Below are positions 44,593-53,992 of a DNA stretch of 64,000 nt, piece after piece. Location: contig NZ_JXST01000031.1 in the NCBI RefSeq assembly GCF_000878195.1, forward strand, positions 1 to 64,000. Reading direction: 5' to 3'. Positions within the stretch are counted from its first letter, which is position 1, and each line of letters opens with the position of its first letter. Position numbers and translations under genes: made by a program. The notes below the pieces were generated by a model. The model was not told where the DNA came from. It saw only the letters and a list, made by a program, of their open reading frames with translations, and searched no databases. Source of the DNA: Mycolicibacterium llatzerense (GTDB lineage Bacteria; Actinomycetota; Actinomycetes; Mycobacteriales; Mycobacteriaceae).

Positions 44593-44798
44593 GTCTACAG
44601 AATGCTCCCGAAAGGCTGGATATTCCAGCCACTGATGCCCTCTCAGTTGAATTCTGTGAGCAGCCTTACTGGTAGCAACGCCATTTTCGCCGACAAAAAA
44701 TTTCGATCGGGTACCCCGCGGTCGGGAGTGTCAGCCAAGGAAAGTCACAGGTTTCCGATCCGGGTCCACGTCGTCACCGCTGTTACCCTTTTCCCGTC

Positions 44799-46019
44799 AT
44801 GAGTGTTGTGCCGAGCGGTGAGATCAAGGCACTGTCCGGCCTGCGCATCGTCGCCGCAGTGTGGGTGGTGCTGTTCCACTTTCGTCCGCTGCTGCAGCAG
44901 GCATCACCGCCCTTGAGCGAGGCCCTCGCGCCGATTCTCGACTGCGGCGCCCAGGGCGTGGACCTGTTCTTCATCCTCAGCGGTTTCGTCCTGACCTGGA
45001 ATTACCTCGAGCGCATGGGTCCGGCCTGGTCGACCCGCGCGACGCTGCATTTCCTCTGGTTGCGCCTGGCCCGGGTCTGGCCCGTCTACCTGGTCACCAT
45101 GCACCTCGCGGTCGCCTGGATCATCTTCACCCTCAACGTCGGTGATTTCCCGTCGCAGGCGGCGGCCACCCTCACCGGCCCCAACTACCTGCGCCAGCTG
45201 TTCTTGGTCCAGCTGTGGGTGGTGCCGTACTTCGACAACTCCAGCTGGGACGGCCCGGCCTGGTCGATCAGCGCGGAATGGCTGGCCTACCTGATGTTCG
45301 GGCTGCTCGTCATCGTGCTGTTCCGGGTCGCCCGGGCCAGCCGGGCGCGCGCCCTGCTGTGGCTGGCGTTCGCCGCGACGCTGCCGCCGATACTCTTCCT
45401 GGCCGCGACAGGCGAGTTCTACACGCCCTGGAGCTGGCTGCCGCGCATCGTCCTGCAGTTCACGGCAGGTGCCCTGGCGTGCGCCGCCGTGCGCAAGCTG
45501 AACTTGACCGATCGCGGCCGGACCGTCGCAGGCGTGCTGTCGGTGGTGCTGCTGGCTGTGATCGTGGGCCTCGTGTACTGGTTCGACGCCCATCCGATCC
45601 CGACGATCCGGGACGACTTCGGCCTCGTCGACATCTTCTTCCTGCCGCTGGTGGTGGTCTTGTCGGTCGGCACCGGGACCCTGCCCGCGCTGCTGTCGAC
45701 CCGGGTCATGGTCTACGGCGGCAAGGTGTCGTTCAGCCTGTACATGGTCCACGAGCTGGTGCACCAGAGCTGGAACTGGGCCGCTGCCCAGTACCGCATC
45801 GACATGACCGCGAGCTGGGGGACCAAGTTCATCGTGCTGGCGCTGCTGGCCGGCTCCTTCGCCGGCGCGGTGGTGCTGTTCCACTACGTCGAAGAACCGG
45901 CACGGCACTGGATGCGCCGCATGGTCGGCCCGGCGGACGGATCGAAAGCTGTTGCAGGACAACGTAAACTACAGGCGATATCTGACGACGACGTCGAGCG
46001 CGCCGAACGGGCAGGCTGA
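44799..46019 (+). CDS. Acyltransferase family 3 membrane protein
   Basis: 406 residues with about ten transmembrane helices (acyltransferase-3 family, OafA/YrhL). The first block GLRIVAAVWVVLFHF holds the conserved His of the family, and FFILSGFVLTW and GPAWSISAEWLAYLMF match known motifs. Such enzymes transfer acetyl or succinyl groups to sugars or lipids in the membrane; in mycobacteria candidates include arabinogalactan and glycolipid modification. Substrate unknown. Next to a GDSL/SGNH hydrolase, an arrangement often seen for acyl addition and removal. Confidence 0.9.
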   Translation: MSVVPSGEIKALSGLRIVAAVWVVLFHFRPLLQQASPPLSEALAPILDCGAQGVDLFFILSGFVLTWNYLERMGPAWSTRATLHFLWLRLARVWPVYLVTMHLAVAWIIFTLNVGDFPSQAAATLTGPNYLRQLFLVQLWVVPYFDNSSWDGPAWSISAEWLAYLMFGLLVIVLFRVARASRARALLWLAFAATLPPILFLAATGEFYTPWSWLPRIVLQFTAGALACAAVRKLNLTDRGRTVAGVLSVVLLAVIVGLVYWFDAHPIPTIRDDFGLVDIFFLPLVVVLSVGTGTLPALLSTRVMVYGGKVSFSLYMVHELVHQSWNWAAAQYRIDMTASWGTKFIVLALLAGSFAGAVVLFHYVEEPARHWMRRMVGPADGSKAVAGQRKLQAISDDDVERAERAG

Positions 46020-46059
46020 CCGGAAAACGTCGCAGGACCGACTGGATCATGGGAGAGCA

Positions 46060-46749
46060 GTGCGTCATCTGACCGCTTTGTTGCTGGCAGCTGTGCTGTG
46101 CGTGGTGTCCGTGGTGAGCGCACCCGGGTCGGCGCACGCATACTCGAGCGTGCGTCCCGGGACGCCACCCGACCGCGTCGCGGTGATCAGTGATTCGTAC
46201 ACCAATGGCACCAATTTCGGGGGCCAGGGTCCGCGGAGCTGGCCGGCGCAAGCGGACCGGAACCTGGATGCGTGGGGGGTGCCGATCATCGCCGACGTCG
46301 CGGCCGAAGGCCGGGCCGGGTACGTGGTGCGCGGCGACCACGGCAGCATCTTCCGGGATCTGACGGCGCGTGCGGTGCGGCCGGACGACGCCCTCGTGGT
46401 GTTCTTCGGCTCCCGCAACGACCAGGGAGCCGACCTCATGCAGCTGTCGGGGATGGCACACGACGCGTTCATGCAGGCGCGGGCGACGGCGCCCGGTGCC
46501 AAGCTGCTGGTGATCGGGCCGCCGTGGCCCACGGCCGACGTGCCGCCCGCGGTGCTGCAGATTCGAGACGTGCTGGGAATGCAGGCCGGGGTGGCCGGCG
46601 CCACGTTCATCGACCCGATCGCCGAGCGCTGGTTCGTCGACCGTCCCGATCTGATCGCGCCCGACGGCGTCCACCCGACCGACGCCGGACACGATTACCT
46701 GGCGGGCCTCATCGCACCGCGGATCCGAGCCGAACTGCCTATTCGTTGA
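46060..46749 (+). CDS. Secreted SGNH/GDSL-type hydrolase
   Basis: 229 residues from the GTG at 46060, with GGGAGAG upstream. The signal peptide covers about 1-30 (LTALLLAAVLCVVSVVSAPGSAHA). Block I is VAVISDSYTNG with the Ser nucleophile, and block V is DGVHPTDAGH with the Asp and His. The family deacylates or hydrolyses esters. Position right after the acyltransferase supports cooperation in sugar-acyl turnover outside the membrane. The end overlaps the GGDEF protein gene by 11 bases, convergent. Confidence 0.85.
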   Translation: MRHLTALLLAAVLCVVSVVSAPGSAHAYSSVRPGTPPDRVAVISDSYTNGTNFGGQGPRSWPAQADRNLDAWGVPIIADVAAEGRAGYVVRGDHGSIFRDLTARAVRPDDALVVFFGSRNDQGADLMQLSGMAHDAFMQARATAPGAKLLVIGPPWPTADVPPAVLQIRDVLGMQAGVAGATFIDPIAERWFVDRPDLIAPDGVHPTDAGHDYLAGLIAPRIRAELPIR

Positions 46750-47818
46750 TCGGCAGGTCGTCCCGCACGTCGTAGCGGACGTCGTTGCCGCCGTCCTCGC
46801 GGGCATGTTCCATGGCTCCCGCCGCGGCGGCCAGCAACGCGTCGATGACGATCTCGGGCGGGTGAACCGTCAGCGGGGCCAATGGCGTGACCACCACGCC
46901 GATGCTCGCGGTCACCCGTGATGGCGTGGACTTCATGGCGCCCTGGACGCGGTCGATCAGTGGCGACGCATCGGGGGTGGTGAAGGTGTCCGCGATGATG
47001 AAGTCGCTGTCGGAGATGTGCGCGGCGATCGCATTGCGGCGCACCGTCTCCCGCAGCGCCTGGCTGACGTCGATGCGGGCCCGGTTGGCGCGCCGGGGTC
47101 CGGACATCGACGACAGCAGCGGGAAGCTGTCGATGCTGACGACGGCCAGCACCATGTGACGGTCGTCCTGCCGGTTGCGGGCCGCGAGCAGATTGGCGGC
47201 GCGCGAGTACAAGCCGTCGGTGTTGAGCAGACCGGTCAGCGGTTCGATCTCGCTGTGGTGGATGTCCGTTGAGCTGAGCCCGATCGCCACTCTGCAGGTG
47301 AAGAACACGAAGACATTGAGCAGCGCGATGATCAAGACGGCGCAGACCGCCAGTGCGGGATCATCCGATGCGATCTGCACCGCCAGGTAGCCCGCGGTGA
47401 GTCCGCCGAGCGTCCACGGACCGGCCAGGACGCTCGGGCGGTGCAGGAAGGCCACATATCCACTGGAAAAGATGAATGCGGTGGTCGCGAGGAGTCCGAG
47501 CATCGGATCCGACATGATCAGGCAGGCCGCGCTCATCGGAATGGCGCCGAGGGACACCGACACCGCCGAGAACCGCTGGGACGGCCAGGCATGCCGCAGC
47601 CAGACGGCGCCGACGCCGATCGCGAAGACCCCGATCACAATGGCGATCGCCTGGCGCACCGGGCCGTGCGGCCCGGCCGGACTGAGCATCAACAGCACGG
47701 GAACCACACCGAGCAGCGCGTTGAGCGCGGCGATCACCCGGCAGGTTCGGGTCTGCAGGCCGCGGGCGGCGAGCAGGGAGGTGAGCCAGTAGTAGTGATT
47801 CTGTCCGGCAGCGGTCAT
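46739..47818 (-). CDS. Membrane protein with degenerate GGDEF domain
   Basis: 359 residues. Six transmembrane helices (about 27-180) are followed by a cytoplasmic GGDEF-like domain (about 195-345): EPLTGLLNTDGLYSRA is a typical start (normally D-x-L-T-G-L-x-N-R). The active-site loop GG(D/E)EF is replaced by ISDSDF, so cyclase activity is unlikely. Such degenerate paralogues are numerous in fast-growing mycobacteria. It may bind GTP or c-di-GMP, or act as a sensor. No catalytic partner is adjacent. Confidence 0.82.
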   Translation of the reverse strand: MTAAGQNHYYWLTSLLAARGLQTRTCRVIAALNALLGVVPVLLMLSPAGPHGPVRQAIAIVIGVFAIGVGAVWLRHAWPSQRFSAVSVSLGAIPMSAACLIMSDPMLGLLATTAFIFSSGYVAFLHRPSVLAGPWTLGGLTAGYLAVQIASDDPALAVCAVLIIALLNVFVFFTCRVAIGLSSTDIHHSEIEPLTGLLNTDGLYSRAANLLAARNRQDDRHMVLAVVSIDSFPLLSSMSGPRRANRARIDVSQALRETVRRNAIAAHISDSDFIIADTFTTPDASPLIDRVQGAMKSTPSRVTASIGVVVTPLAPLTVHPPEIVIDALLAAAAGAMEHAREDGGNDVRYDVRDDLPINE

Positions 47819-48132
47819 GCGGGTACCCGGCGGTCTCCCGCTGCAGCCGACCGGCGAACCGGGAGGCGTGTCACGCTCCGTTGCATATGCAGCAGATTAA
47901 CAACCGCGTGACGTGGTATCGGCGGTCGTCGGCAAACTCTGCGCAGACGCTCAGCCTGAGGCTCGGCAGCCGTCGGCGAATTGGCGCGCCGGTTTCGCCG
48001 GTTCGGGTGATTCTCCTGCGGGCGCGCAGCACGTCGCCTAAAGTGTCTGCGGAACAACGGTTTTGACCTCTGCGAATGACGGTCGCCGTTTGGCGCCCGC
48101 CCGATGCGCCGTGACGCAAATCACTCACAAGT
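47819..48132. other. Intergenic region between the GGDEF gene and furA
   Basis: About 310 bp without a supported gene, holding divergent promoters. No strong hairpin was found. The furA operator lies at its right end. Confidence 0.5.
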
Positions 48133-48150
48133 CTTGACTCAGTCCAAAAA
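48133..48150 (+). promoter_or_regulatory. FurA operator / furA-katG promoter element
   Basis: CTTGACTCAGTCCAAAA is an AT-rich element just upstream of furA. It resembles the FurA-binding and -35 region described for mycobacterial furA promoters (TTGACT core plus A-run). It lies about 20 bases before the GTG, fitting a short or leaderless transcript. Confidence 0.7.
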
Positions 48151-48169
48151 AGCGCGTAGAAGTGAACAC

Positions 48170-48619
48170 GTGACGACCGACTACACGGAGCAGCTGCGTT
48201 CCGCAGATCTCCGTGTGACACGGCCCCGCCTCGCAGTACTGGAGGTGGTGTCCGGCCGGCCGCACGCCGATACGGAAAGCGTCTTCGACGCGGTCCGCGC
48301 GATCCTGCCTGACGTATCCCGCCAAGCGGTCTACGACGTGTTGGCTGCCCTCACCACCGCCGGGCTGATCCGCCGCATTCAGCCCTCAGGTTCAGTGGCT
48401 CGATACGAAACCAGGGTGGGGGACAACCACCACCACGTCGTGTGTCGTTCCTGCGGCGCCATCGCCGACATCGACTGTGCCACCGGGGAAGCGCCCTGCC
48501 TGACCCCGTCAGACAGTCTCGGTGTGCTCGACGGTTTCGTCGTCGACGAGGCCGAAGTCATTTATTGGGGCGTGTGTCCCGACTGCGCGGCGGCAACAAC
48601 TTCACGATCACATCCGTGA
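48170..48619 (+). CDS. furA: FurA, ferric-uptake-type repressor of katG
   Basis: 149 residues from the GTG at 48170. Winged-helix DNA-binding domain (about 5-80: LRVTRPRLAVLEVV, SRQAVYDVLAALTTAGLIRRI). Dimerisation and metal domain with VGDNHHHVVCRSCGAI (His cluster and first C-x-x-C) and CPDCA near the end (second pair for structural zinc). FurA represses itself and katG, and is relieved by peroxide. Upstream in-frame codons lie in the promoter. The katG start follows 37 bp after the stop, as in all mycobacteria. Confidence 0.96.
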   Translation: MTTDYTEQLRSADLRVTRPRLAVLEVVSGRPHADTESVFDAVRAILPDVSRQAVYDVLAALTTAGLIRRIQPSGSVARYETRVGDNHHHVVCRSCGAIADIDCATGEAPCLTPSDSLGVLDGFVVDEAEVIYWGVCPDCAAATTSRSHP

Positions 48620-48656
48620 TCGCAGCCCAATTTCACCACCCGCGAAAGGAAGTGCA

Positions 48657-50849
48657 GTGCCTGAGGAAACTCACCCTCCGATCGGAGAAGCACAGACCGA
48701 GCCCGCCGAAGGCGGTTGCCCGATGCGCATCAAGCCGCCCGTCGAGGGAGGCAGCAACCGCGACTGGTGGCCCAACGCCGTCAACCTGAAGATCTTGCAG
48801 AAGAACCCGCCGGCGATCGACCCGACGGACGAGGGATACGACTACCGCGAGGCCGTCAAGACCCTCGACTTCGAGGCCTTCGAGCGTGATTTCGACGCTT
48901 TGCTGACCGATTCACAGGACTGGTGGCCCGCCGACTTCGGCCACTACGGTCCGCTGTTCGTCCGGATGTCGTGGCACGCCGCCGGCACCTACCGCGTCGA
49001 GGACGGTCGCGGTGGTGGCGGTCGCGGCATGCAGCGCTTTGCCCCGCTGAACAGCTGGCCCGACAACGTCAGCCTCGACAAGGCCCGTCGTCTGCTGTGG
49101 CCGCTGAAGAAGAAGTACGGCAAGAAGATCTCCTGGTCGGACCTGATCGTCTACGCGGGCAACCGCGCCATGGAGCACATGGGCTTCAAGACCGCCGGAT
49201 TCGCCTTCGGTCGCCCGGACTTCTGGGAGCCCGAGGAGGACATCTACTGGGGTTCGGAGCACGAGTGGCTCGGTTCTCAGGACCGCTACGCCGGCACCGA
49301 CCGCACCAAGCTGGAGAACCCGCTGGCCGCCAGCCACATGGGTCTGATCTACGTCAATCCCGAAGGCCCCGAAGGCAATCCGGATTACCTGGCCGCTGCC
49401 ATCGACATCCGCGAGACCTTCGGCCGCATGGCGATGAACGACGTCGAGACCGCCGCCCTGATCGTCGGTGGCCACACCTTCGGTAAGACCCACGGCGCCA
49501 CCGACATCGAGAACGGCCCCGAGCCCGAGGCCGCCTCGCTGGAGCAGATGGGCCTGGGTTGGGCCAACCCAGGCGTCGGCAACGAGACCGTCAGCAGCGG
49601 CATCGAGGTCACCTGGACCCATACCCCGACCAAGTGGGACAACTCGTTCCTGGAGATCCTCTACGGCAACGAGTGGGAGCTGACCAAGAGCCCCGCCGGC
49701 GCCAACCAGTGGAAGCCCAAGGATGGCGGCTGGGCCAACTCGGTGCCGATGGCGCAGGGGGCCGGCAAGACCCACCCGTCGATGCTCACCACCGACCTGT
49801 CGATGCGGTTCGACCCGATCTACGGCGAGATCACGCGCCGCTGGCTGGATCACCCGGAGGAGCTGGCCGAGGAATACGCCAAGGCGTGGTTCAAGCTGCT
49901 GCATCGCGATATGGGTCCGGTGGTGCGCTACCTCGGCCCGCTGGTACCGAAGCAGACGTGGCTGTGGCAGGACGTCGTCCCGGCCGGTAAGTCGCTGTCC
50001 GAAGCTGACGTCGCCACCCTCAAGACCGCCATTGCCGAGTCCGGCCTGTCGGTACAGCAGCTGGTCAACACCGCGTGGAAGGCAGCGGCCTCGTTCCGCT
50101 CCAGCGACATGCGTGGTGGTGCCAACGGCGGCCGCATCCGGCTGCAGCCGCAGCTCGGCTGGGAGGTCAACGAGCCCGACGAGCTGGCACCGGTGATCCG
50201 CAAGCTCGAGGAGATCCAGCAGGCGTCGTCGACCGGTGTGTCGTTCGCCGACCTGGTGGTTCTCGGCGGCGTCGTCGGCGTCGAAAAGGCCATCAAGGCA
50301 GCCGGTTTCGACGTCGCGGTGCCGTTCACCTCGGGTCGTGGCGATGCCAGCCAGGACCAGACCGACGTCGAGTCGTTCGCCTACCTGGAGCCCAAGGGCG
50401 ACGGTTTCCGGAACTTCGTCGGCAAGGGCGACACCCTGCCGTCCGAGTACCGGCTGATCGACCGCGCCAACCTGCTGGGCCTGTCGGGTCCCGAGCTGGC
50501 CGTGCTGATCGGTGGCCTGCGCGTGCTGGGCGCCAACCACGGCGGTTCGGACCTCGGCGTGTTGACGCAGAACGTGGGTCACCTGACCAACGACTACTTC
50601 GTCAACCTGACCGACATGTCCACCAAGTGGGCGCCGTCGCCGGCCGATGACGGCACCTACGTCGGCACCGACCGGACCAGCGGCGCGCCGAAGTGGACCG
50701 CCAGCCGGGTCGACCTGCTGTTCGGCTCGAACTCGCAGCTGCGGGCGCTGGCCGAGGTCTACGCCGAGGACGACGCCAAGGAGAAGTTCGTCAAGGACTT
50801 CGTCGCGGCCTGGGCGAAGGTGATGGACGCCGACCGGTTCGACATCTGA
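48657..50849 (+). CDS. katG: Catalase-peroxidase KatG
   Basis: 730 residues, two peroxidase-like halves. Distal residues are Arg103, Trp106 and His107 (MSWHAAGT). The Met-Tyr-Trp adduct partners are Tyr232 (LIYVNPEG) and Met258. The proximal haem ligand is His273 (GGHTFGKTHGA). The position equivalent to M. tuberculosis Ser315 is Ser314 (SSGIEV), the wild-type residue for isoniazid activation. It destroys H2O2 and activates isoniazid. GTG start with AAAGGA upstream. Co-transcribed with furA and ended by a strong terminator. Confidence 0.98.
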   Translation: MPEETHPPIGEAQTEPAEGGCPMRIKPPVEGGSNRDWWPNAVNLKILQKNPPAIDPTDEGYDYREAVKTLDFEAFERDFDALLTDSQDWWPADFGHYGPLFVRMSWHAAGTYRVEDGRGGGGRGMQRFAPLNSWPDNVSLDKARRLLWPLKKKYGKKISWSDLIVYAGNRAMEHMGFKTAGFAFGRPDFWEPEEDIYWGSEHEWLGSQDRYAGTDRTKLENPLAASHMGLIYVNPEGPEGNPDYLAAAIDIRETFGRMAMNDVETAALIVGGHTFGKTHGATDIENGPEPEAASLEQMGLGWANPGVGNETVSSGIEVTWTHTPTKWDNSFLEILYGNEWELTKSPAGANQWKPKDGGWANSVPMAQGAGKTHPSMLTTDLSMRFDPIYGEITRRWLDHPEELAEEYAKAWFKLLHRDMGPVVRYLGPLVPKQTWLWQDVVPAGKSLSEADVATLKTAIAESGLSVQQLVNTAWKAAASFRSSDMRGGANGGRIRLQPQLGWEVNEPDELAPVIRKLEEIQQASSTGVSFADLVVLGGVVGVEKAIKAAGFDVAVPFTSGRGDASQDQTDVESFAYLEPKGDGFRNFVGKGDTLPSEYRLIDRANLLGLSGPELAVLIGGLRVLGANHGGSDLGVLTQNVGHLTNDYFVNLTDMSTKWAPSPADDGTYVGTDRTSGAPKWTASRVDLLFGSNSQLRALAEVYAEDDAKEKFVKDFVAAWAKVMDADRFDI

Positions 50850-50869
50850 CCGGCGTAGCAACCTGACTC

Positions 50870-50903
50870 AGTACCCCGTGAGCCTTCGCGCTCGCGGGGT
50901 ACT
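50870..50903 (+). terminator. katG intrinsic terminator
   Basis: AGTACCCCGTGAG (50870-50882) pairs with CTCGCGGGGTACT (50891-50903), one wobble, loop of 8. It is followed by GTGCTTTTG. It lies 20 bases after the katG stop and directly before the LysR gene. Confidence 0.87.
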
Positions 50904-50911
50904 GTGCTTTT

Positions 50912-51796
50912 GTGCTCCTCGACGAACTGCGCTGGTTCGTCGTCCTGGCTGAGACCGAGCACGTCACCGACGCCGCCGCAGAATTGGGCGTCACCCAACC
51001 GACGTTGTCACGGGCCCTGGCCCGGCTGGAAAGTCAGGTCGGCACACCGCTTTTCGATCGCACGGGCCGACGGCTCCGGCTGAACGAGTACGGGCAGATC
51101 ATGCTCGAACACGCGCGCCGCGGCATCGCCGAAATGGATGCGGCACGCAGCCGGATCGCCGCATTACTGGACCCGGACAGCGGCCTGGTGCGGTTGGCCT
51201 TTCTGCATTCGACCGCGAATTGGTTTGTGCCGGAAGTGCTTCGGCAGTTCCGGGCGCTGGCTCCCGCGGTGCGCTTCGAGCTGTTCCAGGGCGCGGCGCA
51301 CGACATCGCGGAGCGGCTGCGTACGGGGCAGGCCGACGTGGCGATCACTTCGCCGCGGCCGGTGCAGGTGCCGTGCAGCTGGCGGGTGCTGTATGTCGAA
51401 CGGTTGTGCCTGGCGGTGCCCGCCGAACACCGGTTGGTGGGGCGCGCCCGGGTGCGCTTGAGCGAGGTGGCCGACGAGACCTTCATCGCGCTCGGGGCGG
51501 ATTTCGGGCTGCGCCAGCTGACCGATCAGGTGTGGGCCGAGAGCGGCATCACGCCCGAGATCGCGTTCGAGGCCATGGAGATACCGACGATGGAGGGATT
51601 GGTCGCGGCGGGGTTCGGAGTGGCGGTCGTACCGGTGCCGCGGCCCGGCCGCGGCGATCCCTCGGTGATCTACGTCCCATTGTCCGATACCCGGGTCAAG
51701 CGCGAGATAGGCATGGCGTGGGTCAAGGGTCGCGAATTGTCGCCCGCCGCAGCACGATTCGCGGAGTTCGTGAGTACCACGGCTGATCATGCGTAG
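50912..51796 (+). CDS. LysR-family transcriptional regulator
   Basis: 294 residues. The N-terminal winged helix-turn-helix is LDELRWFVVLAETEHVTDAAAELGVTQPTLSRALARLE (2-40). The effector-binding domain spans about 90-290. It is followed 65 bp later by an MFS transporter gene on the same strand, an arrangement where the regulator often controls the transporter. Effector unknown. GTG start close to the katG terminator, so it probably has its own promoter or depends on read-through. Confidence 0.9.
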   Translation: MLLDELRWFVVLAETEHVTDAAAELGVTQPTLSRALARLESQVGTPLFDRTGRRLRLNEYGQIMLEHARRGIAEMDAARSRIAALLDPDSGLVRLAFLHSTANWFVPEVLRQFRALAPAVRFELFQGAAHDIAERLRTGQADVAITSPRPVQVPCSWRVLYVERLCLAVPAEHRLVGRARVRLSEVADETFIALGADFGLRQLTDQVWAESGITPEIAFEAMEIPTMEGLVAAGFGVAVVPVPRPGRGDPSVIYVPLSDTRVKREIGMAWVKGRELSPAAARFAEFVSTTADHA

Positions 51797-51861
51797 AACG
51801 CATGGTTCGACCTCGATTAATGTATTGGACACATGATCGGCGGGCTTCCTAGCCTGCTTTC

Positions 51862-53061
51862 GTGACTGTTGAAGCGCCTGTCTGGACCGGCCACGTGCGG
51901 GGGTCCACCGACTATCGCAGGCTGCTCGGGGCGTTGTTCTGCGCGGGCGTTGCGACCTTCGCGCAGCTGTACTCGCCCCAGGCCGTCCTGCCGCTGATCG
52001 CCCGCAGCCTGAATACCGGTGCGGCTGCGTCGGCGCTCATGGTGTCGGCGTCCACGATCGGGCTGGCGGTCGGGGTGATCGGCTGGTCGACACTGGCCGA
52101 CCGCATCGGACGGGTCCAGGCGATGTCCTACTCGGTCTGTGTCGCAACAGGTTTGGCGCTGATGGTGCCGTTCGCGCCGACGTTCCAGCTGCTATTGGCC
52201 GGCCGCTTCGCCGAAGGCCTGGCGCTCGGGGGAGTGCCCGCCATCGCGGTGGCATATCTGACCGAGGAGATCGAAGCCGGCCATGCCGCACGGGCGGCGG
52301 GCACCTATGTGGCCGGCACCACCATCGGTGGCCTGCTCGGCAGGCTGGTGGCCGCGCCCGTGGCCGAACTCACCGACTGGCGGTGGGCCATGTTCGTCGT
52401 CGGATTGCTCTGCAGCGCAGCGGCTGTCGGCTTCATGCGACTGGCCCCCGAACCTCAGGGGTTCGTGCCGGCCGACGAGGATACCGAGGGCTCGCTGGCG
52501 CACCGCCTGGCCGCCAACCTGCGAAACCCCAGGCAACTGGTGCTCTACCTGCAGGGCTTCCTGCTCATGGGCGGGTTCGTCGCGATGTACAACTTCCTCG
52601 GCTTCCGCCTGAGCGCGGCGCCATTCGGCTTGCCGCAGACCGTCGTCAGCCTGGTGTTCGTGGCCTATCTGGCGGGCACCTGGGCATCGGCGTGGGCCGG
52701 GTCCGCGGCCAGTCGCTACGGCCGCCGTCCGGTGCTGCTGGGCAGTGTCGTGGTGATGGGTATCGGCGTGGCGATCACGCTGAGCCACAACGTGATCACG
52801 GTCCTCGCCGGGCTCTTGGTCGCCACCGCGGGATTCTTCGGCGCCCACGCCACCGCATCGGGCTGGACCGGACAGCTGGCCACGGTCGGCAAGGCGCAGG
52901 CGGGCTCGCTGTACAACTTGGCGTACTACGCCGGATCGAGTGTCATCGGATGGGTCGGCGGCATCGCCTTCGACGCCGCCGGGTGGTCAGCGGTGGCCGC
53001 CGTCATCGTGCTGCTCGAGGTGGTCGCAGGGCTGGCGGCCGCTGTGGTGCTGCGGGACTGA
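51862..53061 (+). CDS. MFS transporter (drug/sugar efflux type)
   Basis: 399 residues, 12 transmembrane helices. The loop 2-3 signature is STLADRIGRVQAM (G-x-x-x-D-R-x-G-R-R type, about 74-86), and loop 8-9 is SRYGRRPVL. The sequence resembles YnfM/arabinose-efflux-like carriers. A proton-driven exporter of unknown substrate, probably controlled by the LysR gene upstream. An imperfect palindrome around 51815-51840 (GATTAATGT ... ACACATGATC) may be its operator. Confidence 0.88.
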   Translation: MTVEAPVWTGHVRGSTDYRRLLGALFCAGVATFAQLYSPQAVLPLIARSLNTGAAASALMVSASTIGLAVGVIGWSTLADRIGRVQAMSYSVCVATGLALMVPFAPTFQLLLAGRFAEGLALGGVPAIAVAYLTEEIEAGHAARAAGTYVAGTTIGGLLGRLVAAPVAELTDWRWAMFVVGLLCSAAAVGFMRLAPEPQGFVPADEDTEGSLAHRLAANLRNPRQLVLYLQGFLLMGGFVAMYNFLGFRLSAAPFGLPQTVVSLVFVAYLAGTWASAWAGSAASRYGRRPVLLGSVVVMGIGVAITLSHNVITVLAGLLVATAGFFGAHATASGWTGQLATVGKAQAGSLYNLAYYAGSSVIGWVGGIAFDAAGWSAVAAVIVLLEVVAGLAAAVVLRD

Positions 53062-53064
53062 GCG

Positions 53065-53721
53065 CTAGTTCGCCCGCTGCTGGATTCGCTGCTTGAGCAC
53101 GTCCGGCAACGCATCGGCCGGCAGCAGGCTCGGCAGCAGCTCCGGTTCCAGGGTCAGGGCGCGAAACACCAGCGCGACGGTGACGTCATGCGCCGGGCGG
53201 GACACCACCTCGATCGAGGCTCCCGCGCGCAGCGTTCCGGGCGTCACCACGCGGAGGTAGGCACCGGGCACCGCCTGCGCGGTGAAAGTCTTGACCCAAC
53301 CGCCGATTTCGAGCCAGGCGGCGAAGGTGCGGCAGGGGATTCGTGGCCGGCTGACTTCCAGCAGGGGGCCGTCGTCGCCGATCTGCCAGCGCTCGCCGAT
53401 GCGGGCGTCGTTCACCGCGAGCCCGGCGGTGGTGAGGTTCTCGCCGAACGAACCGTTGGCCAGCGACCGGTCGAGGCGGGCCTGCCACTCGTCGAGGTCT
53501 TCGCGCGCATAGGCGTACACAGCCTGGTCGTCACCGCCGTGGAACTGCTGGTCGCCGATGGTGTCGCCGACCAGGCCGCTGCCGAGGCCGCCGTGCATGG
53601 GTCCGGGCGCACGCACCGGCACCGGCTCGGACGTCGGCCGCTTGTCGATGCCGGTGGTCAACTTGTCCTTGTCGGGGTTCGGCTGTGGGACCGCCAGATT
53701 CACCGTCAGGATCGCTGCCAT
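53065..53721 (-). CDS. MOSC-domain protein (YiiM-like)
   Basis: 218 residues. The MOSC beta-strand domain spans about 40-170: a start GIDKRPTSEPVPV, VGDTIGDQQFHGGDDQAVYAYA (about 52-73, the conserved Q-x-H-G-G-x-x-x-A-V-x-Y of YiiM) and RIPCRTF with the Cys that carries sulphur or binds Mo cofactor. YiiM reduces N-hydroxylated compounds such as 6-N-hydroxylaminopurine using molybdenum cofactor. Substrate here not assignable. It converges with the MFS gene. Confidence 0.87.
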   Translation of the reverse strand: MAAILTVNLAVPQPNPDKDKLTTGIDKRPTSEPVPVRAPGPMHGGLGSGLVGDTIGDQQFHGGDDQAVYAYAREDLDEWQARLDRSLANGSFGENLTTAGLAVNDARIGERWQIGDDGPLLEVSRPRIPCRTFAAWLEIGGWVKTFTAQAVPGAYLRVVTPGTLRAGASIEVVSRPAHDVTVALVFRALTLEPELLPSLLPADALPDVLKQRIQQRAN

Positions 53722-53992
53722 GCGACAAGCCTAGAGGGGCCGCGGCGCCGGTTCGCGGAAGCAAGTGGCACGGGTCACCCGCAGCCCCGAGATTCGTTGG
53801 CTCTGGTCACCATTCGATCACATTTTCGATAAAGATCGCGCGCTGACCTGCATTTATGTGGGATAAGGCGCGCGTGTGGGGTAAAAGTGACGGTAGTGAA
53901 ATTTGTGGTGAGAGGGACCACCGGGGACGCGAGCCCTGCGTAGACCACGCAGCGTCGTGCGTCTCGGTGGCGCACGAAGAGAGGTGGCCGAA

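Noticed and set aside
48912..50861. 649-codon open frame on the minus strand opposite katG
   Set aside because: Antisense shadow of katG; sequence composition is that of a shadow frame and no motif is present.
51815..51840. Imperfect palindrome before the MFS gene as a LysR site
   Set aside because: The arms match too poorly to list as a separate feature; mentioned only with the MFS gene.
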